Translations under genes and position numbers: made by a program
NCBI RefSeq assembly: GCF_900128945.1
Contig: NZ_FQUD01000005.1
Location: 186,001 to 250,000 of the forward strand
DNA: 64,000 nucleotides
Direction of reading: 5' to 3'
Source: Chryseobacterium sp. OV279
GTDB lineage: Bacteria > Bacteroidota > Bacteroidia > Flavobacteriales > Weeksellaceae
The notes under the pieces: generated by a model
What the model was told of the DNA's origin: nothing
The model's input: only the letters and a program-made list of their open reading frames with translations
The model's database searches: none
Shown: one piece after another, positions 41,441-51,265 of the stretch
Layout: each line of letters opens with the position of its first letter
How positions within the stretch are numbered: the first letter of the stretch is position 1

Positions 41441-43057
41441 ATGACTCATACTGTTAAAAGGACTTTTGCCATGCTTTTTGTGGCGGTTTTAGGAAGTGCT
41501 CTTCTTTATAATTGTGAACCGGAAGCGGATTCACTGGGTGAGCAGCTGTTTCTTGGCGGTGCTGCTGAGGGTAATGTAACTTCATATCCCCTTGTTGCTT
41601 ATAATATTAATAATAACGATTCCATACGAAGTGATGCTGGCAGACTTTACAGCATCATCAATACGACGGGTACTTCTACCGGAGTTGCAGTTATCGGAGC
41701 TTTCTCCGAGGGACAGTTCGGAATGCAGAAGGCATCGTTTATCTCCCAGTTGAGAATGAGCAGCGATAATTTCGATTTTGGAAAAAATCCAAAAGTAGAT
41801 TCTGTTGTGCTGGTAATGAAACCTGCATTTGTAGCGGATTCGGTGAAAGCTTCGGGTGCTAAAGATGAAAATGTGTTAATAGGAACCGTCTCTACACCTG
41901 TTTCTACAGAGGTCAAGACTTACCCTGTTAATTACAACGTGAAGTATGGTAAAACTAAGCTGGGTGCCGGAGGAACTAATACACTGCTGCATGTCAATGT
42001 AGATGAGATTACAACTTTCCTGGATGGTAATGATAATAATTTCAAATATTCCAACGCAACCGTAGGGACGGGCACAGCATTGGGTTCTGCTGTATTTGAT
42101 GGAAATGTAAAATCATACACGGTTACCAAAAAATCTGATAATTCAGCATTGTTTACTGCAGATGCAGGATTTAGAATTCGTTTGGATAATGATTTCTTCC
42201 AGGCTAAAATCCTTGATAAAAGCGGTAAGCCGGAACTTCAGGATGCGGCTAACTTTACAAGATACTTTAAAGGAATCAAACTTTCTGTGACTGAAACGGA
42301 TGGATATCTCTTAAGGTTCTCTCCGGATGATATGGAAGTGGTGATGTATTACACCAACGAAAAAAACGACAACGGTACGATTACAAGACCACAATCTACA
42401 TTCAAATTACTGTTGAAAGGAGGCTTAGGAAATGCACGTATAGGAAAGTATGAATATGACAGAACAGGATCTGCATGGGCAGATGCGAGATTGGCAATCA
42501 ATTCGACTGATGGTGATAAGCAACTTTTTGTACAGGGAATGGGAGGGCCTTCTATTGCGGTACAGATTCCGGATGCTACAATCCAGGATCTTAAAAAGCT
42601 GTACAAGGATAATAAAGCAGCCATCATGAGTGCCAAGGTCAGAATCTATACAGATGCTGCATGGTATAATAAATTTAGAAAAGCAGGTAATAACCTTACT
42701 ATCGTTCCTGCAAAGAAAAATGATGTAACGTCATTACTTGAACCTACAAACTTTCTGTCTGATATGATTGCAGGTTTCCCTAATTGGCTTGCTCCTGGTG
42801 ATTTAGATAAGAATCCTTCTTACTATGATTTCACAGTAACAAAAGCAGTGAAGGATATCGTGGAAACTGATGAAGTTAAAACAAATAGCCCATTGCTTAT
42901 CAATATGGGACAGTTTATAAATACAGCGGCAGGACCATTGGCGGGATACAAGTTTACAAGCAGAGCATTTGAAATGGAAAGAGCCGTTTTTGTTGGGACA
43001 GATAAAAATAACCCAAACAGCATTCAGTTAAAAGTCACTTACGGTATTAAAAAATAA
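41441..43057 (+). CDS. DUF4270 family lipoprotein
   Basis: A 538-residue lipoprotein with Cys25 (LLYNCEPEAD) and an acidic motif directly after it, which in Bacteroidota directs surface export. It matches DUF4270: GEQLFLGGAAEGNVTSYPLVAYNINNNDSIR, a repeated beta structure (NYNVKYGKTKLGAGG, RIGKYEYDRTGS) and the ending FEMERAVFVGTDKNNPNSIQLKVTYGI. The function of DUF4270 is not established. It lies between the GT5-domain gene and glmS with gaps of 13 and 19 bp, so it is almost surely in one transcript with them. Confidence 0.85.
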   Translation: MTHTVKRTFAMLFVAVLGSALLYNCEPEADSLGEQLFLGGAAEGNVTSYPLVAYNINNNDSIRSDAGRLYSIINTTGTSTGVAVIGAFSEGQFGMQKASFISQLRMSSDNFDFGKNPKVDSVVLVMKPAFVADSVKASGAKDENVLIGTVSTPVSTEVKTYPVNYNVKYGKTKLGAGGTNTLLHVNVDEITTFLDGNDNNFKYSNATVGTGTALGSAVFDGNVKSYTVTKKSDNSALFTADAGFRIRLDNDFFQAKILDKSGKPELQDAANFTRYFKGIKLSVTETDGYLLRFSPDDMEVVMYYTNEKNDNGTITRPQSTFKLLLKGGLGNARIGKYEYDRTGSAWADARLAINSTDGDKQLFVQGMGGPSIAVQIPDATIQDLKKLYKDNKAAIMSAKVRIYTDAAWYNKFRKAGNNLTIVPAKKNDVTSLLEPTNFLSDMIAGFPNWLAPGDLDKNPSYYDFTVTKAVKDIVETDEVKTNSPLLINMGQFINTAAGPLAGYKFTSRAFEMERAVFVGTDKNNPNSIQLKVTYGIKK

Positions 43058-43076
43058 AAAAAACACTAGAAAAAAT

Positions 43077-44930
43077 ATGTGCGGAATTGTAGGATATACA
43101 GGATTTCAGGACGCGTATGACATTGTGATCAACGGTCTTAGAAGATTAGAATACAGAGGGTATGACAGTGCAGGAATTGTTTTAGAAGGTTCAGATAAAA
43201 AATTTGAAGTTGAAAAAACAAAGGGTAAGGTAGATGACTTGGTCAATATTTCGGCGCAGTTAAAAGGTACCGCTAAAATAGGAATGGGGCATACCCGTTG
43301 GGCTACTCATGGGGTACCAAGTGATAGAAATTCACACCCACATTTATCAAATAGTGGAAAGATAGCACTTGTGCATAATGGTATTATAGAAAACTATGAT
43401 ACGATTAAAACAATGCTTACTGAAAAGGGATTTACATTTAAATCTGAAACAGATACAGAAGTTTTGGTGAATCTTATCCAGTATTTCATGGATGTGAATT
43501 CAGAAACAGATTTCCCTACAGCAGTAAGATATGCTTTGAATGAAGTATACGGAGCATATGCTATCACAGTACTTCACGAAGATTATCCGGGCGTATTGGT
43601 GGTAGCAAGATTAGGTTCTCCGCTAGCCATAGGACTTGGTGATAAAGAATATTTTATTGCTTCTGATGCGTCTCCTTTCGTAGAATTTACAAAAGAGGCG
43701 ATCTATCTTGAAGAAGGACATATGGCTACTATTTCATTGGAAAATGGGGTAGACATCAGAACAATTAATGATAACTCTAAGATTGAGCCTGAAATTCAGG
43801 AGCTTAAATTAAGCTTAGAGCAGATAGAAAAAGGTGGATACGAGCATTTTATGCTTAAGGAAATCTTTGAACAGCCTAAATCCATACACGACACGATGAG
43901 AGGGAGACTTCTTGTAGACGAAGGGGTTATCAAAATGGCTGGAATCTGGGATCATTTAGAGAGATTCAAGAATGCCAATAGAATTATCATAATCGCTTGC
44001 GGAACTTCATGGCACGCAGGACTTATCGGGGAATATCTTATTGAAGAATATGCCAGAATTCCGGTAGAGGTGGAATATGCATCAGAATTCAGATACAGAA
44101 ACCCGATTATCACAGATAAAGACGTTGTTATTGCCATCTCCCAATCCGGAGAAACTGCAGATACAATGGCGGCATTGAAATTAGCAAAAGAAAAAGGAGC
44201 ATTTATATATGGTATCTGTAACGTAGTGGATTCTTCCATCGCAAGAATTACAGATGCAGGTTCATATACCCATGCAGGTCCTGAGATCGGTGTGGCTTCT
44301 ACAAAAGCATTTACTGCACAGCTTACGATCCTTACGCTGATTGCATTTAAACTAGGAAAACATAACGGTAACTTAGGAAATGCTGAATTCATGAGCTTAA
44401 TTGCTGAACTGGATGCTATTCCTAAAAAGATCGAAGAAGTTTTAAGTACGACACACGAACTGACTCAAAATATTGCCAAAGACTTTATCAGCGCTACGAA
44501 CTTCCTTTATCTGGGAAGAGGATATAACTATCCTGCAGCCCTGGAAGGTGCTCTTAAACTAAAGGAAATCTCTTATATTCACGCAGAAGGATATCCTGCA
44601 GCTGAAATGAAGCACGGCCCTATCGCCCTTATCGATGAGAACATGCCAATCGTTATCATTGCTCCTAAAAAAGGACACTATGATAAGATTGTGAGTAATG
44701 TTCAGGAGATTAAGGCAAGAAAAGGAAAAGTCATTGCTGTCGTAAATAAAGGAGACAAGCAGGTAAGTGCAATGGCAGATTATGTTATTGAAATTCCCGA
44801 GACCTCAGAATGTTTCTCACCGATTGTTGCATCAGTGCCTCTACAGCTATTAGCTTACTACATTGCTGTATACCGAGGGGCCAATGTCGATCAGCCGAGA
44901 AACCTGGCAAAATCGGTAACTGTGGAATAA
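43077..44930 (+). CDS. glmS: Glutamine-fructose-6-phosphate aminotransferase (isomerizing)
   Basis: A 617-residue enzyme making glucosamine-6-phosphate for peptidoglycan and LPS. The catalytic Cys2 is right after Met (MCGIVGYTG), followed by YRGYDSAGIV and the amidotransferase loop HTRWATHG. Two SIS domains follow: IACGTSWHAG with ISQSGETADTM, STKAFTAQ, and GRGYNYPAALEGALKLKEISYIHAE. The C-terminus LAKSVTVE is canonical. It lies 19 bp after the DUF4270 gene. No glmS ribozyme is seen upstream, as expected outside Firmicutes. Confidence 0.97.
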   Translation: MCGIVGYTGFQDAYDIVINGLRRLEYRGYDSAGIVLEGSDKKFEVEKTKGKVDDLVNISAQLKGTAKIGMGHTRWATHGVPSDRNSHPHLSNSGKIALVHNGIIENYDTIKTMLTEKGFTFKSETDTEVLVNLIQYFMDVNSETDFPTAVRYALNEVYGAYAITVLHEDYPGVLVVARLGSPLAIGLGDKEYFIASDASPFVEFTKEAIYLEEGHMATISLENGVDIRTINDNSKIEPEIQELKLSLEQIEKGGYEHFMLKEIFEQPKSIHDTMRGRLLVDEGVIKMAGIWDHLERFKNANRIIIIACGTSWHAGLIGEYLIEEYARIPVEVEYASEFRYRNPIITDKDVVIAISQSGETADTMAALKLAKEKGAFIYGICNVVDSSIARITDAGSYTHAGPEIGVASTKAFTAQLTILTLIAFKLGKHNGNLGNAEFMSLIAELDAIPKKIEEVLSTTHELTQNIAKDFISATNFLYLGRGYNYPAALEGALKLKEISYIHAEGYPAAEMKHGPIALIDENMPIVIIAPKKGHYDKIVSNVQEIKARKGKVIAVVNKGDKQVSAMADYVIEIPETSECFSPIVASVPLQLLAYYIAVYRGANVDQPRNLAKSVTVE

Positions 44931-45038
44931 AAAACAGTTGTAAATAAAATAAATTTAGATTTCTTCCGTTATTTCAAAAAAAATCTTAAAAGTTTCTTAA
45001 AAAAATTATATATTTACGGCTTAATTATAAAAATTAAC

Positions 45039-46460
45039 ATGAAAAGGATATTTCTTTTATTATTGTCTGCGTCGGTAGCATCAGTATCTTGTTCAGGTGG
45101 TGGCAGTTCTTCTGTAGGGAAGCCTGGAACGAAAGGAGAATTGATACCAAGAGAAAAAACGAAATCATTTGTTGCGGAAAGACCATTCGGAATGGTGGCT
45201 ATTCCAGCAGGTTCATTTGTTGCTGGTCTTGCTGATCAGGATCCAACAAATACCCCTGAAAAAGCATCATTGAAAACTGTTACGGTCTCCTCTTTCTTCA
45301 TGGATGAAGCGGAAACTACCAACGCAGAGTACAGGGTATTTATCAATTATGTAAGAGATTCCATTGCGAGAACTCTATTAGCCGAAGCTGCTGGGGAAGG
45401 CGGTGAAGAAGGTGGACGTAGAGGAGCAAGTATAGGAGACTATGCATACCTTGCTAAAAAAGAAGAGAATTTAACACCTTATCAAGAATATTTAGAGGGA
45501 CAGGGAGGAAGAGATGACGGAAGTTATGATGCAAGCAAAAAACTAGACTGGAAAATCCCATTACATTGGAGCACTGGAAAGTATCCTGATGTAGAATATG
45601 CGGAAGTTTTAGAGTCTATGTATCTGCCTGCTTCTTCTAGAATAGGAAACGAAAGAATTTTAGACGTTAGTAAACTAAAATACAGCTATCAGTGGGGAGA
45701 TATGGATGCAGCACTTGCTGACAACGAAAGAGGTGCTAACTACCTTAAGAGTTCAAGCATTGCCATCTATCCTGATACTACGGTATGGGTAAATGATTTC
45801 CACTTTACTTACAACGAGCCGTTGTTCGAACAGTATTTCTGGCACAAAGCCTACAAAGATTATCCTGTAGTAGGGGTAACCTGGGATCAGGCAAGAGCAT
45901 ACTGCTACTTCAGATCTAAACTGAAAACTGACTACAACGAAAGCTTAAAAAGAAGAAAACAAAGACCATTGCAGTTCCGTCTTCCTACAGAGATTGAGTG
46001 GGAATATGCTGCAAAAGGTGGAATGCAAAACGCTACTTACCCTTGGGGTGGTCCATATTTAATGGATGACAGAGGTTGCTACCTGGCGAACTTCAAACCG
46101 AAGAGAGGTAACTACATGGAAGACGAGAAAAAAGGTACTTATACATATACAGCTCCAGTAAAGAAATTTAAGAAAAATGGATTTGGGTTATTTGATATGG
46201 CTGGAAACGTTTCTGAATGGACAGCATCTGCGTATAACAACTCTTCTTACGGATTCTCATCTACTTTAAATCCTTCTACGAAAGATACAAAGGATACGAA
46301 GAGATCAGTAAGAGGTGGATCTTGGAAAGATATAGGATATGCCCTTATGACAGGTGCTAGAGATTGGGAAAGAAAAGATTCCGCAAGAAGCTATATCGGA
46401 TTCAGAACTGTACAGGATATTCCTGAAGCAGCTGTTAAGCCAAGAAGAGTTAACAGATAA
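45039..46460 (+). CDS. gldK: T9SS outer-membrane ring lipoprotein GldK
   Basis: A 473-residue lipoprotein (Cys18 in SVASVSCSGG). The fold is that of formylglycine-generating-enzyme-like proteins: GMVAIPAGSFVAG near 57, YPVVGVTWDQARAYC, RLPTEIEWEYAAKGG, GLFDMAGNVSEWT and VRGGSWKD near the end. GldK (PorK) forms the periplasmic ring of the T9SS with GldN. It has a Gly/Glu/Arg-rich insert near residue 120 (GGEEGGRRG). It begins the gldKLMN cluster, 108 bp after glmS. Confidence 0.95.
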   Translation: MKRIFLLLLSASVASVSCSGGGSSSVGKPGTKGELIPREKTKSFVAERPFGMVAIPAGSFVAGLADQDPTNTPEKASLKTVTVSSFFMDEAETTNAEYRVFINYVRDSIARTLLAEAAGEGGEEGGRRGASIGDYAYLAKKEENLTPYQEYLEGQGGRDDGSYDASKKLDWKIPLHWSTGKYPDVEYAEVLESMYLPASSRIGNERILDVSKLKYSYQWGDMDAALADNERGANYLKSSSIAIYPDTTVWVNDFHFTYNEPLFEQYFWHKAYKDYPVVGVTWDQARAYCYFRSKLKTDYNESLKRRKQRPLQFRLPTEIEWEYAAKGGMQNATYPWGGPYLMDDRGCYLANFKPKRGNYMEDEKKGTYTYTAPVKKFKKNGFGLFDMAGNVSEWTASAYNNSSYGFSSTLNPSTKDTKDTKRSVRGGSWKDIGYALMTGARDWERKDSARSYIGFRTVQDIPEAAVKPRRVNR

Positions 46461-46521
46461 TTTAACCGGACAACTATTTTTCAATAACAATTTTATTTAA
46501 CATTAAAAAAACTAACTTAAT

Positions 46522-47214
46522 ATGTTTAAGACTAAAGATGCTTGGATGAATTTCTTTTATTCATTCGGTGCTGCAATTGTAATTCTTGGAGCTTGGCTTA
46601 AAATTACTCACATTACCTTGGGACCAATTAATGGTAATATCGCTCTTACAGTGGGACTTATTACGGAGGCTATTATCTTTATCATTTTCGCATTTGACCC
46701 TCCAAAATCAGAAGAATCTTATGCATGGGAGAATGTTTATCCTGAACTATTAGATAAGCATGCTAACCCAAACCCTTTACATTCTAATGTTTCATCTAAA
46801 AATAATGCTCAGCATTTTGCAGAATTAGAAAATTCTCTTTCAAACAAATTAGACAAAATGCTTCAGGATGCAAAACTGGATGTTCAGTTGTTCGACAGAC
46901 TGAGAACTGGTATTGACAAGTTCTCGAACTCTGTAGACCAGATCAACCAGACTGTTGACGTATCTGCTTCTACTCACAAATATAATGATCAGCTTAACAA
47001 AGCAGCTCAGCATATGGAAAGTATGAACGCTTTATACGTAATGCAGCTTGAAAGCGGTAAAAGACAATCTGAATTTGCTAACAAATATGTAGCAGATATG
47101 CAGAAGTCTGCAGAGCAATCTGAAAAATTCAATCAAGAGTTACAAGGTTTAACAACTAATCTTAACAGCTTAAATAGAGTTTATGGTGGTATGCTTACTG
47201 CTATGAAGTCTTAA
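46522..47214 (+). CDS. gldL: T9SS motor protein GldL
   Basis: A 230-residue inner-membrane protein with two transmembrane helices near the N-terminus (about 12-30 and 38-58) and a long cytoplasmic coiled coil (MLQDAKLDVQLFDRL through SGKRQSEFANKYVADM). With GldM it forms the rotary motor driven by proton flow. Residues reported as important in this motor are visible: Tyr13, Lys27, His30 and Glu49 in GLITEAIIF. It lies 61 bp after gldK. Confidence 0.96.
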   Translation: MFKTKDAWMNFFYSFGAAIVILGAWLKITHITLGPINGNIALTVGLITEAIIFIIFAFDPPKSEESYAWENVYPELLDKHANPNPLHSNVSSKNNAQHFAELENSLSNKLDKMLQDAKLDVQLFDRLRTGIDKFSNSVDQINQTVDVSASTHKYNDQLNKAAQHMESMNALYVMQLESGKRQSEFANKYVADMQKSAEQSEKFNQELQGLTTNLNSLNRVYGGMLTAMKS

Positions 47215-47267
47215 TTCCTAACCATTTCTGAAATTTAACTACTTAATCAAAAACAAAAGAAAAGAGA

Positions 47268-48860
47268 ATGGCACAAGGAAAACAGACCCCTCGTCAGAAG
47301 ATGATCAACCTAATGTATTTGGTGTTCATCGCGATGATGGCCCTAAATATTGATGCAGAAATCATCAGATCATATTATGACTCTACCAGAGCATTGAATG
47401 AAACAAGAACTTTAACAGAAAATAAGAACGAAAAAATATTCGAAAAAACCCTTGAGGCTAAAGCAATGCAGGTACCAGATACTTATGCACAGCCTTGGGG
47501 AAATTATAAAGTTTTAAAAGGTAAAATTGATGTCTTGGTAAAATCTGCTCAGGATATTAAGGATGCTTTAAAGATGACTTCAGATTTTCATGATAAAGAT
47601 CCAAAAACAGGAAAAGAAATTGATGTAAGCGAAAATTTCGCTGCGCTGAATAATAATGAAGCGACTACAGAATATTTCTTCAAAGAAGGAGAAGAGAATA
47701 CGCCTTCAAAAGGAGCTTTAGATTTAAAAGCTAAAATTGATGACGTAAGAAATTACATCAATGCTACTTTTGGAAATAATCCTCAGCTGAAAGACTTAGT
47801 AGACAGAGCTAATAAATCTTTGATCGCTGAATATCCAAAAGGAAAATCTCCGAATGACAAGACTTGGTTTCAGAATAAATTCTATCACCAGCCGTTGATC
47901 GCAGCGATCTCTAATTTAGAGATTATCCAGAATGATGCGAGAAACGTACAGTCTGATGCATTGGCATTATTACTTCAGGAGAAAGTGGATGCAAGTATCA
48001 AATTCTCAAGCTACGAGCCTATCGTTTCAGGTCCGGTGGATATCCAGGCAGGAAAACAGGCTGAAGTAAAAGTAATGTTAGGTACTTATTCTACAAGCAA
48101 CAAGATTGCGATCTCAGGGGTAGGCAGAGTAGAGAACGGAAAAGGGATTACCTCTATTTCAGGTTCTGGTATTGGCGAGCACAAACTGGGGGGAACAATT
48201 ACTTTAACGGATGCTTCAGGAAAACCTCAAAGTTTCCCATGGACGCACACGTATAACGTAATCGCAGGACCAAGAGAAGTAAAACTTGAAAAAGGATTAT
48301 TACTTTCTGCAGATAAAATGAATGTAATGTATAGAGGACTTGAGAACCCTGTTTCAGGATCAATCTTAGGGGCTGACAATTCTAAACTTTCACTATCTGC
48401 TCCGGGAGCATCTGTAAGAAATACAGGTCCAGGAAAATGGAGTGTGAAACCAACTTCGGGTAATACAGTTAAACTGACATTATCAGGAATAGATCCTTAC
48501 GGAAAATCTGTATCACAGGTATTTGAGTATAGAATTAAGAATGTACCACCGCCGCAAGGTCAGATCAGAGGACAGAGTATGGTATCTATGCCAGCTACGT
48601 CTATCCAGAATCAAACGGTACAGGCAGCAATTCCTGACTTTGACTTCCCGGTTTCATTCACTGTAACTCAGTTTATGGTTAGAGTACCAGGTAGAGCAGC
48701 ATTATTAGTTCACGGAAGTTCATTAAGTGATGCCGCTGGATTAGTGAAAAATCTTAGATCAGGAGATGTAGTTTCAATATTTGATATTAAAGTTACGGCT
48801 CAAGGTCTGGACGGTCAGGTTATTAAAAACATTACTCCTATAATCATTAATATTCCATAG
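47268..48860 (+). CDS. gldM: T9SS motor/stator protein GldM
   Basis: A 530-residue protein with one transmembrane helix (residues ~11-31, KMINLMYLVFIAMMALNI) and a long periplasmic part of D1-D4 beta domains that reaches the GldK/GldN ring. Arg9 (MAQGKQTPRQ) is the charged residue near the membrane that pairs with GldL Glu49. Domains are visible as SGPVDIQAGKQAEVKVMLGTY, VEVKLEKGLLLSADKMNVMYRGLENPVS and GRAALLVHGSS. It is the third gene of the cluster. Confidence 0.96.
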   Translation: MAQGKQTPRQKMINLMYLVFIAMMALNIDAEIIRSYYDSTRALNETRTLTENKNEKIFEKTLEAKAMQVPDTYAQPWGNYKVLKGKIDVLVKSAQDIKDALKMTSDFHDKDPKTGKEIDVSENFAALNNNEATTEYFFKEGEENTPSKGALDLKAKIDDVRNYINATFGNNPQLKDLVDRANKSLIAEYPKGKSPNDKTWFQNKFYHQPLIAAISNLEIIQNDARNVQSDALALLLQEKVDASIKFSSYEPIVSGPVDIQAGKQAEVKVMLGTYSTSNKIAISGVGRVENGKGITSISGSGIGEHKLGGTITLTDASGKPQSFPWTHTYNVIAGPREVKLEKGLLLSADKMNVMYRGLENPVSGSILGADNSKLSLSAPGASVRNTGPGKWSVKPTSGNTVKLTLSGIDPYGKSVSQVFEYRIKNVPPPQGQIRGQSMVSMPATSIQNQTVQAAIPDFDFPVSFTVTQFMVRVPGRAALLVHGSSLSDAAGLVKNLRSGDVVSIFDIKVTAQGLDGQVIKNITPIIINIP

Positions 48861-48880
48861 GACTAAAATTGTAATTTATT

Positions 48881-49819
48881 ATGAAAAAATATATTAGCAC
48901 CCTTTTAGTATTAGTTTCGGGATTCGCTTTATCCCAGACTATTCTGAACGCAGCTTCTCCGGAAGAGTTCAGACAGATGAGAGAGGAAAACAAACAAAAA
49001 GTTGGTGATACTATTATTGATAAAACAGTAAAGCCTCTTGAATATGGTTTTGTAGAAGATAAAGATATCTTTAAGAGTATGTTTGTTTGGGAGATCATTG
49101 ATATGAATGATAAGATCAACCAGCCTTTCTATTATGACAATCCGGATGGACTTCTTGCTACACCTACAAGATCTCTGTACCAGTTATTATTGGATGCTGC
49201 TTTAAGCGGAAAGATCGAGCAGGTTTATGATGACGAAAACTTTACGGTGAAATTGACGCCGGAAGGTATCCAGAAGAGACTGGAAAAAGTAATCATCAAT
49301 GATGCTGCTATTGATATCCTTAACTCTGGAAGACAATTAACAGAGCAGGAGAAAAAAGAATATACCGACGTTTTCAAGACCACTACTGATAAAGTAAAAG
49401 TGCTTAAAATCATGGGTATGTGGTTTATCGATAAGAGAGACGGACAGATGAAATACAGACCTCTTGGTATTGCAGCAATGGGACCAGATCCAGCTGTACA
49501 AGGAGTTATTGGACCAGATGGTAAGCCGATTGCAAGTAATGACGAGCTGATCGACCTGTTCTGGATCTTCTATCCGAATGCAAGAGACGTGTTGGCCAAC
49601 AACTTTGTGTACAACAGAAAAAACTCTTCTGCTGACCTTTCATTCGATGATATCATCAATGCAAGAAGATTCTCTTCAGTTATTTACAAATCATCAAGCG
49701 GTTTAGGTGACGGTACGATCAAGGACTATATCCCTAAAGATGCTGACGATCAGTTAGCTGAAAGCGAAAGAATCAAAAATCAGATCCTTAGCATGGAAAA
49801 TGATATGTGGAATTACTAA
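48881..49819 (+). CDS. gldN: T9SS ring protein GldN
   Basis: A 312-residue periplasmic protein (signal MKKYISTLLVLVSGFALSQ). It carries the GldN/PorN domain: EDKDIFKSMFVWEIIDMNDKINQPFYY, LYQLLLDAALSGKIEQVYDDENF, IMGMWFIDKRDGQMKYRPLGIAAMGPDP and LFWIFYPNARDVLANN. It binds GldK in the outer-membrane ring and is 20 bp after gldM. A strong terminator 22 bases after its stop closes the operon. Confidence 0.95.
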   Translation: MKKYISTLLVLVSGFALSQTILNAASPEEFRQMREENKQKVGDTIIDKTVKPLEYGFVEDKDIFKSMFVWEIIDMNDKINQPFYYDNPDGLLATPTRSLYQLLLDAALSGKIEQVYDDENFTVKLTPEGIQKRLEKVIINDAAIDILNSGRQLTEQEKKEYTDVFKTTTDKVKVLKIMGMWFIDKRDGQMKYRPLGIAAMGPDPAVQGVIGPDGKPIASNDELIDLFWIFYPNARDVLANNFVYNRKNSSADLSFDDIINARRFSSVIYKSSSGLGDGTIKDYIPKDADDQLAESERIKNQILSMENDMWNY

Positions 49820-49842
49820 GATTTCACTTGATATTTATATAA

Positions 49843-49873
49843 AACCTGAGTACTTTTACTCAGGTTTTTTTTA
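49843..49873 (+). terminator. Terminator of gldKLMN
   Basis: AACCTGAGTA/TACTCAGGTT, a perfect 10-bp stem with loop CTTT, followed by eight T. The next gene starts only 3 bases after it. Confidence 0.9.
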
Positions 49874-49875
49874 TT

Positions 49876-50925
49876 ATGAAACATATAGACTATATCATCG
49901 TTGGAGATGGCTATGCAGGGTTGTTTTTCGCTCATCAGTTAATAAAGCATAACAAATCTTTTGTCCTTTTCTCAGAAGGCAGAAAGAGTGCTTCCCAGGT
50001 TTCTGCAGGAATTATCAATCCTGTAGTGCTCAAAAAATTCACGACATTCTGGAAAGCACAGGAACAGATCGACTTTCTTAAAGATACTTTGACAGAGATA
50101 GAATCCTACACCGGAAAAAATTATCTGATCGATTCACCGATCCACAGAATTTTTCATGATGAGAATGAACAGAACCTTTGGGTAAAGAAATCCAAAAATG
50201 AAGAGCTTTCCAGCTTTCTTGATGAAAAATTCGATCATTTAGAGGTAGTAAAAAACGACTTTAACACCGGAAAGGTCAATCAGTCTGCCAGACTGAAAGT
50301 AAGTGGATTTTTCGTAGATCTATTTGATTTTTTAGAAAAAAAAGAATTTCTGATCAGAGAAAAATTCGATTATGGAAAAGTTGAAGCTTCTGAAGGAATT
50401 TACAAAGACCTTCAGTTTAAAAATATGATCTTTTGTGAAGGAATGGGTGTAAAAGAAAATCCTTTCTTTTCAGATATTGCAGTAGTTCCTAATAAAGGAC
50501 ACCATATTAAAGTAAAACTTTCAGAATCTATTCCAAAAGATATCACCATAAAAAAGAAACATTTCCTGTTCCCGACAGATAACGGGCTTCATTTCTACGG
50601 CGGAACTTACGACAGAGAACAATTGCACCATCATGTAGACGAATCTGCAGTAGCACAGCTCGTGAACGGACTGTCTGAAATTTATCCACATGATTTTGAA
50701 GTAGAAGAGGTGAATTTCGGTTTCAGACCAACGGTAAAAGACAGAAGACCCATCATCGGAAGACATGGATCATTTAAAAACCTATATGTTTTTAATGGAC
50801 TTGGAGCAAGAGGAATCCTGAATGGCTGCTATTTCTCTCACAGCCTGTATAAGTTTATTGAAGATAATATTCCGTTACATGAGGAAGTTTCAACTGACAG
50901 ATTTAAGCCAGAAGCTAAAAGCTAG
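49876..50925 (+). CDS. FAD-dependent DAO-type oxidoreductase
   Basis: A 349-residue protein. The dinucleotide motif is DYIIVGDGYAGLFFAHQLIKHNKSFVLFSEG at 5-35 (note GDGYAG, a GxGxxG variant) and the C-terminal FRPTVKDRRPIIGRHGSFKNLYVFNGLGARGILNG is a DAO-family FAD-clasp motif. DAO proteins include glycine and D-amino-acid oxidases; the substrate is unknown. The ATG is three bases past the gldN terminator, so it needs a promoter inside the gldN end or read-through. Confidence 0.88.
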   Translation: MKHIDYIIVGDGYAGLFFAHQLIKHNKSFVLFSEGRKSASQVSAGIINPVVLKKFTTFWKAQEQIDFLKDTLTEIESYTGKNYLIDSPIHRIFHDENEQNLWVKKSKNEELSSFLDEKFDHLEVVKNDFNTGKVNQSARLKVSGFFVDLFDFLEKKEFLIREKFDYGKVEASEGIYKDLQFKNMIFCEGMGVKENPFFSDIAVVPNKGHHIKVKLSESIPKDITIKKKHFLFPTDNGLHFYGGTYDREQLHHHVDESAVAQLVNGLSEIYPHDFEVEEVNFGFRPTVKDRRPIIGRHGSFKNLYVFNGLGARGILNGCYFSHSLYKFIEDNIPLHEEVSTDRFKPEAKS

Positions 50926-50953
50926 AAGGCATTCACAAAAAAAAATTAAAACT

Positions 50954-51208
50954 ATGAATGAAAATACCCTTGGCATCATTGCCGGAGTCCTTACCTCCAT
51001 TTCCATGATTCCCCAACTGATCAAGGTGATCAAAGAGAAGAATGTGGACGATATTTCTCTGGTCATGCTGTTGGTCCTTATTTCAGGACTTTCGCTCTGG
51101 GTATGGTATGGTTTTAAGAAAGACGAATTGCCTATTATTTTATCAAATGCATTTGCCGTTTTAGTCAATATAAGTCTGCTGGTAAGTTATATGATCTATA
51201 AGAAATAA
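50954..51208 (+). CDS. SemiSWEET sugar transporter
   Basis: An 84-residue membrane protein from ATG 50954, which follows a short gap after the oxidoreductase; the longer frame beginning at 50822 lies inside that gene. Three helices are visible (IIAGVLTSISMIPQLIKVI, ISLVMLLVLISGLSLWVWYGF, ILSNAFAVLVNISLLVSYMI). The PQ-loop motif is SMIPQLIKV. SemiSWEETs are dimers that let sugars such as sucrose or glucose diffuse through the membrane. It is followed by a bidirectional terminator. Confidence 0.9.
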   Translation: MNENTLGIIAGVLTSISMIPQLIKVIKEKNVDDISLVMLLVLISGLSLWVWYGFKKDELPIILSNAFAVLVNISLLVSYMIYKK

Positions 51209-51209
51209 A

Positions 51210-51242
51210 AAAGGTGGCTGAGAAACTCGAAGCCACCTTTGT
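51210..51242. terminator. Bidirectional terminator
   Basis: AAAGGTGGCT/AGCCACCTTT stem (10 bp) around loop GAGAAACTCGA, with A-run upstream and T-run downstream, between convergent genes. Confidence 0.85.
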
Positions 51243-51265
51243 ATATCGTAAAATTTTAAATTCAA

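Noticed and set aside
42990..43076. glmS ribozyme before glmS
   Set aside because: The 19-base gap after the DUF4270 stop is too short, and these ribozymes are known mainly from Firmicutes.
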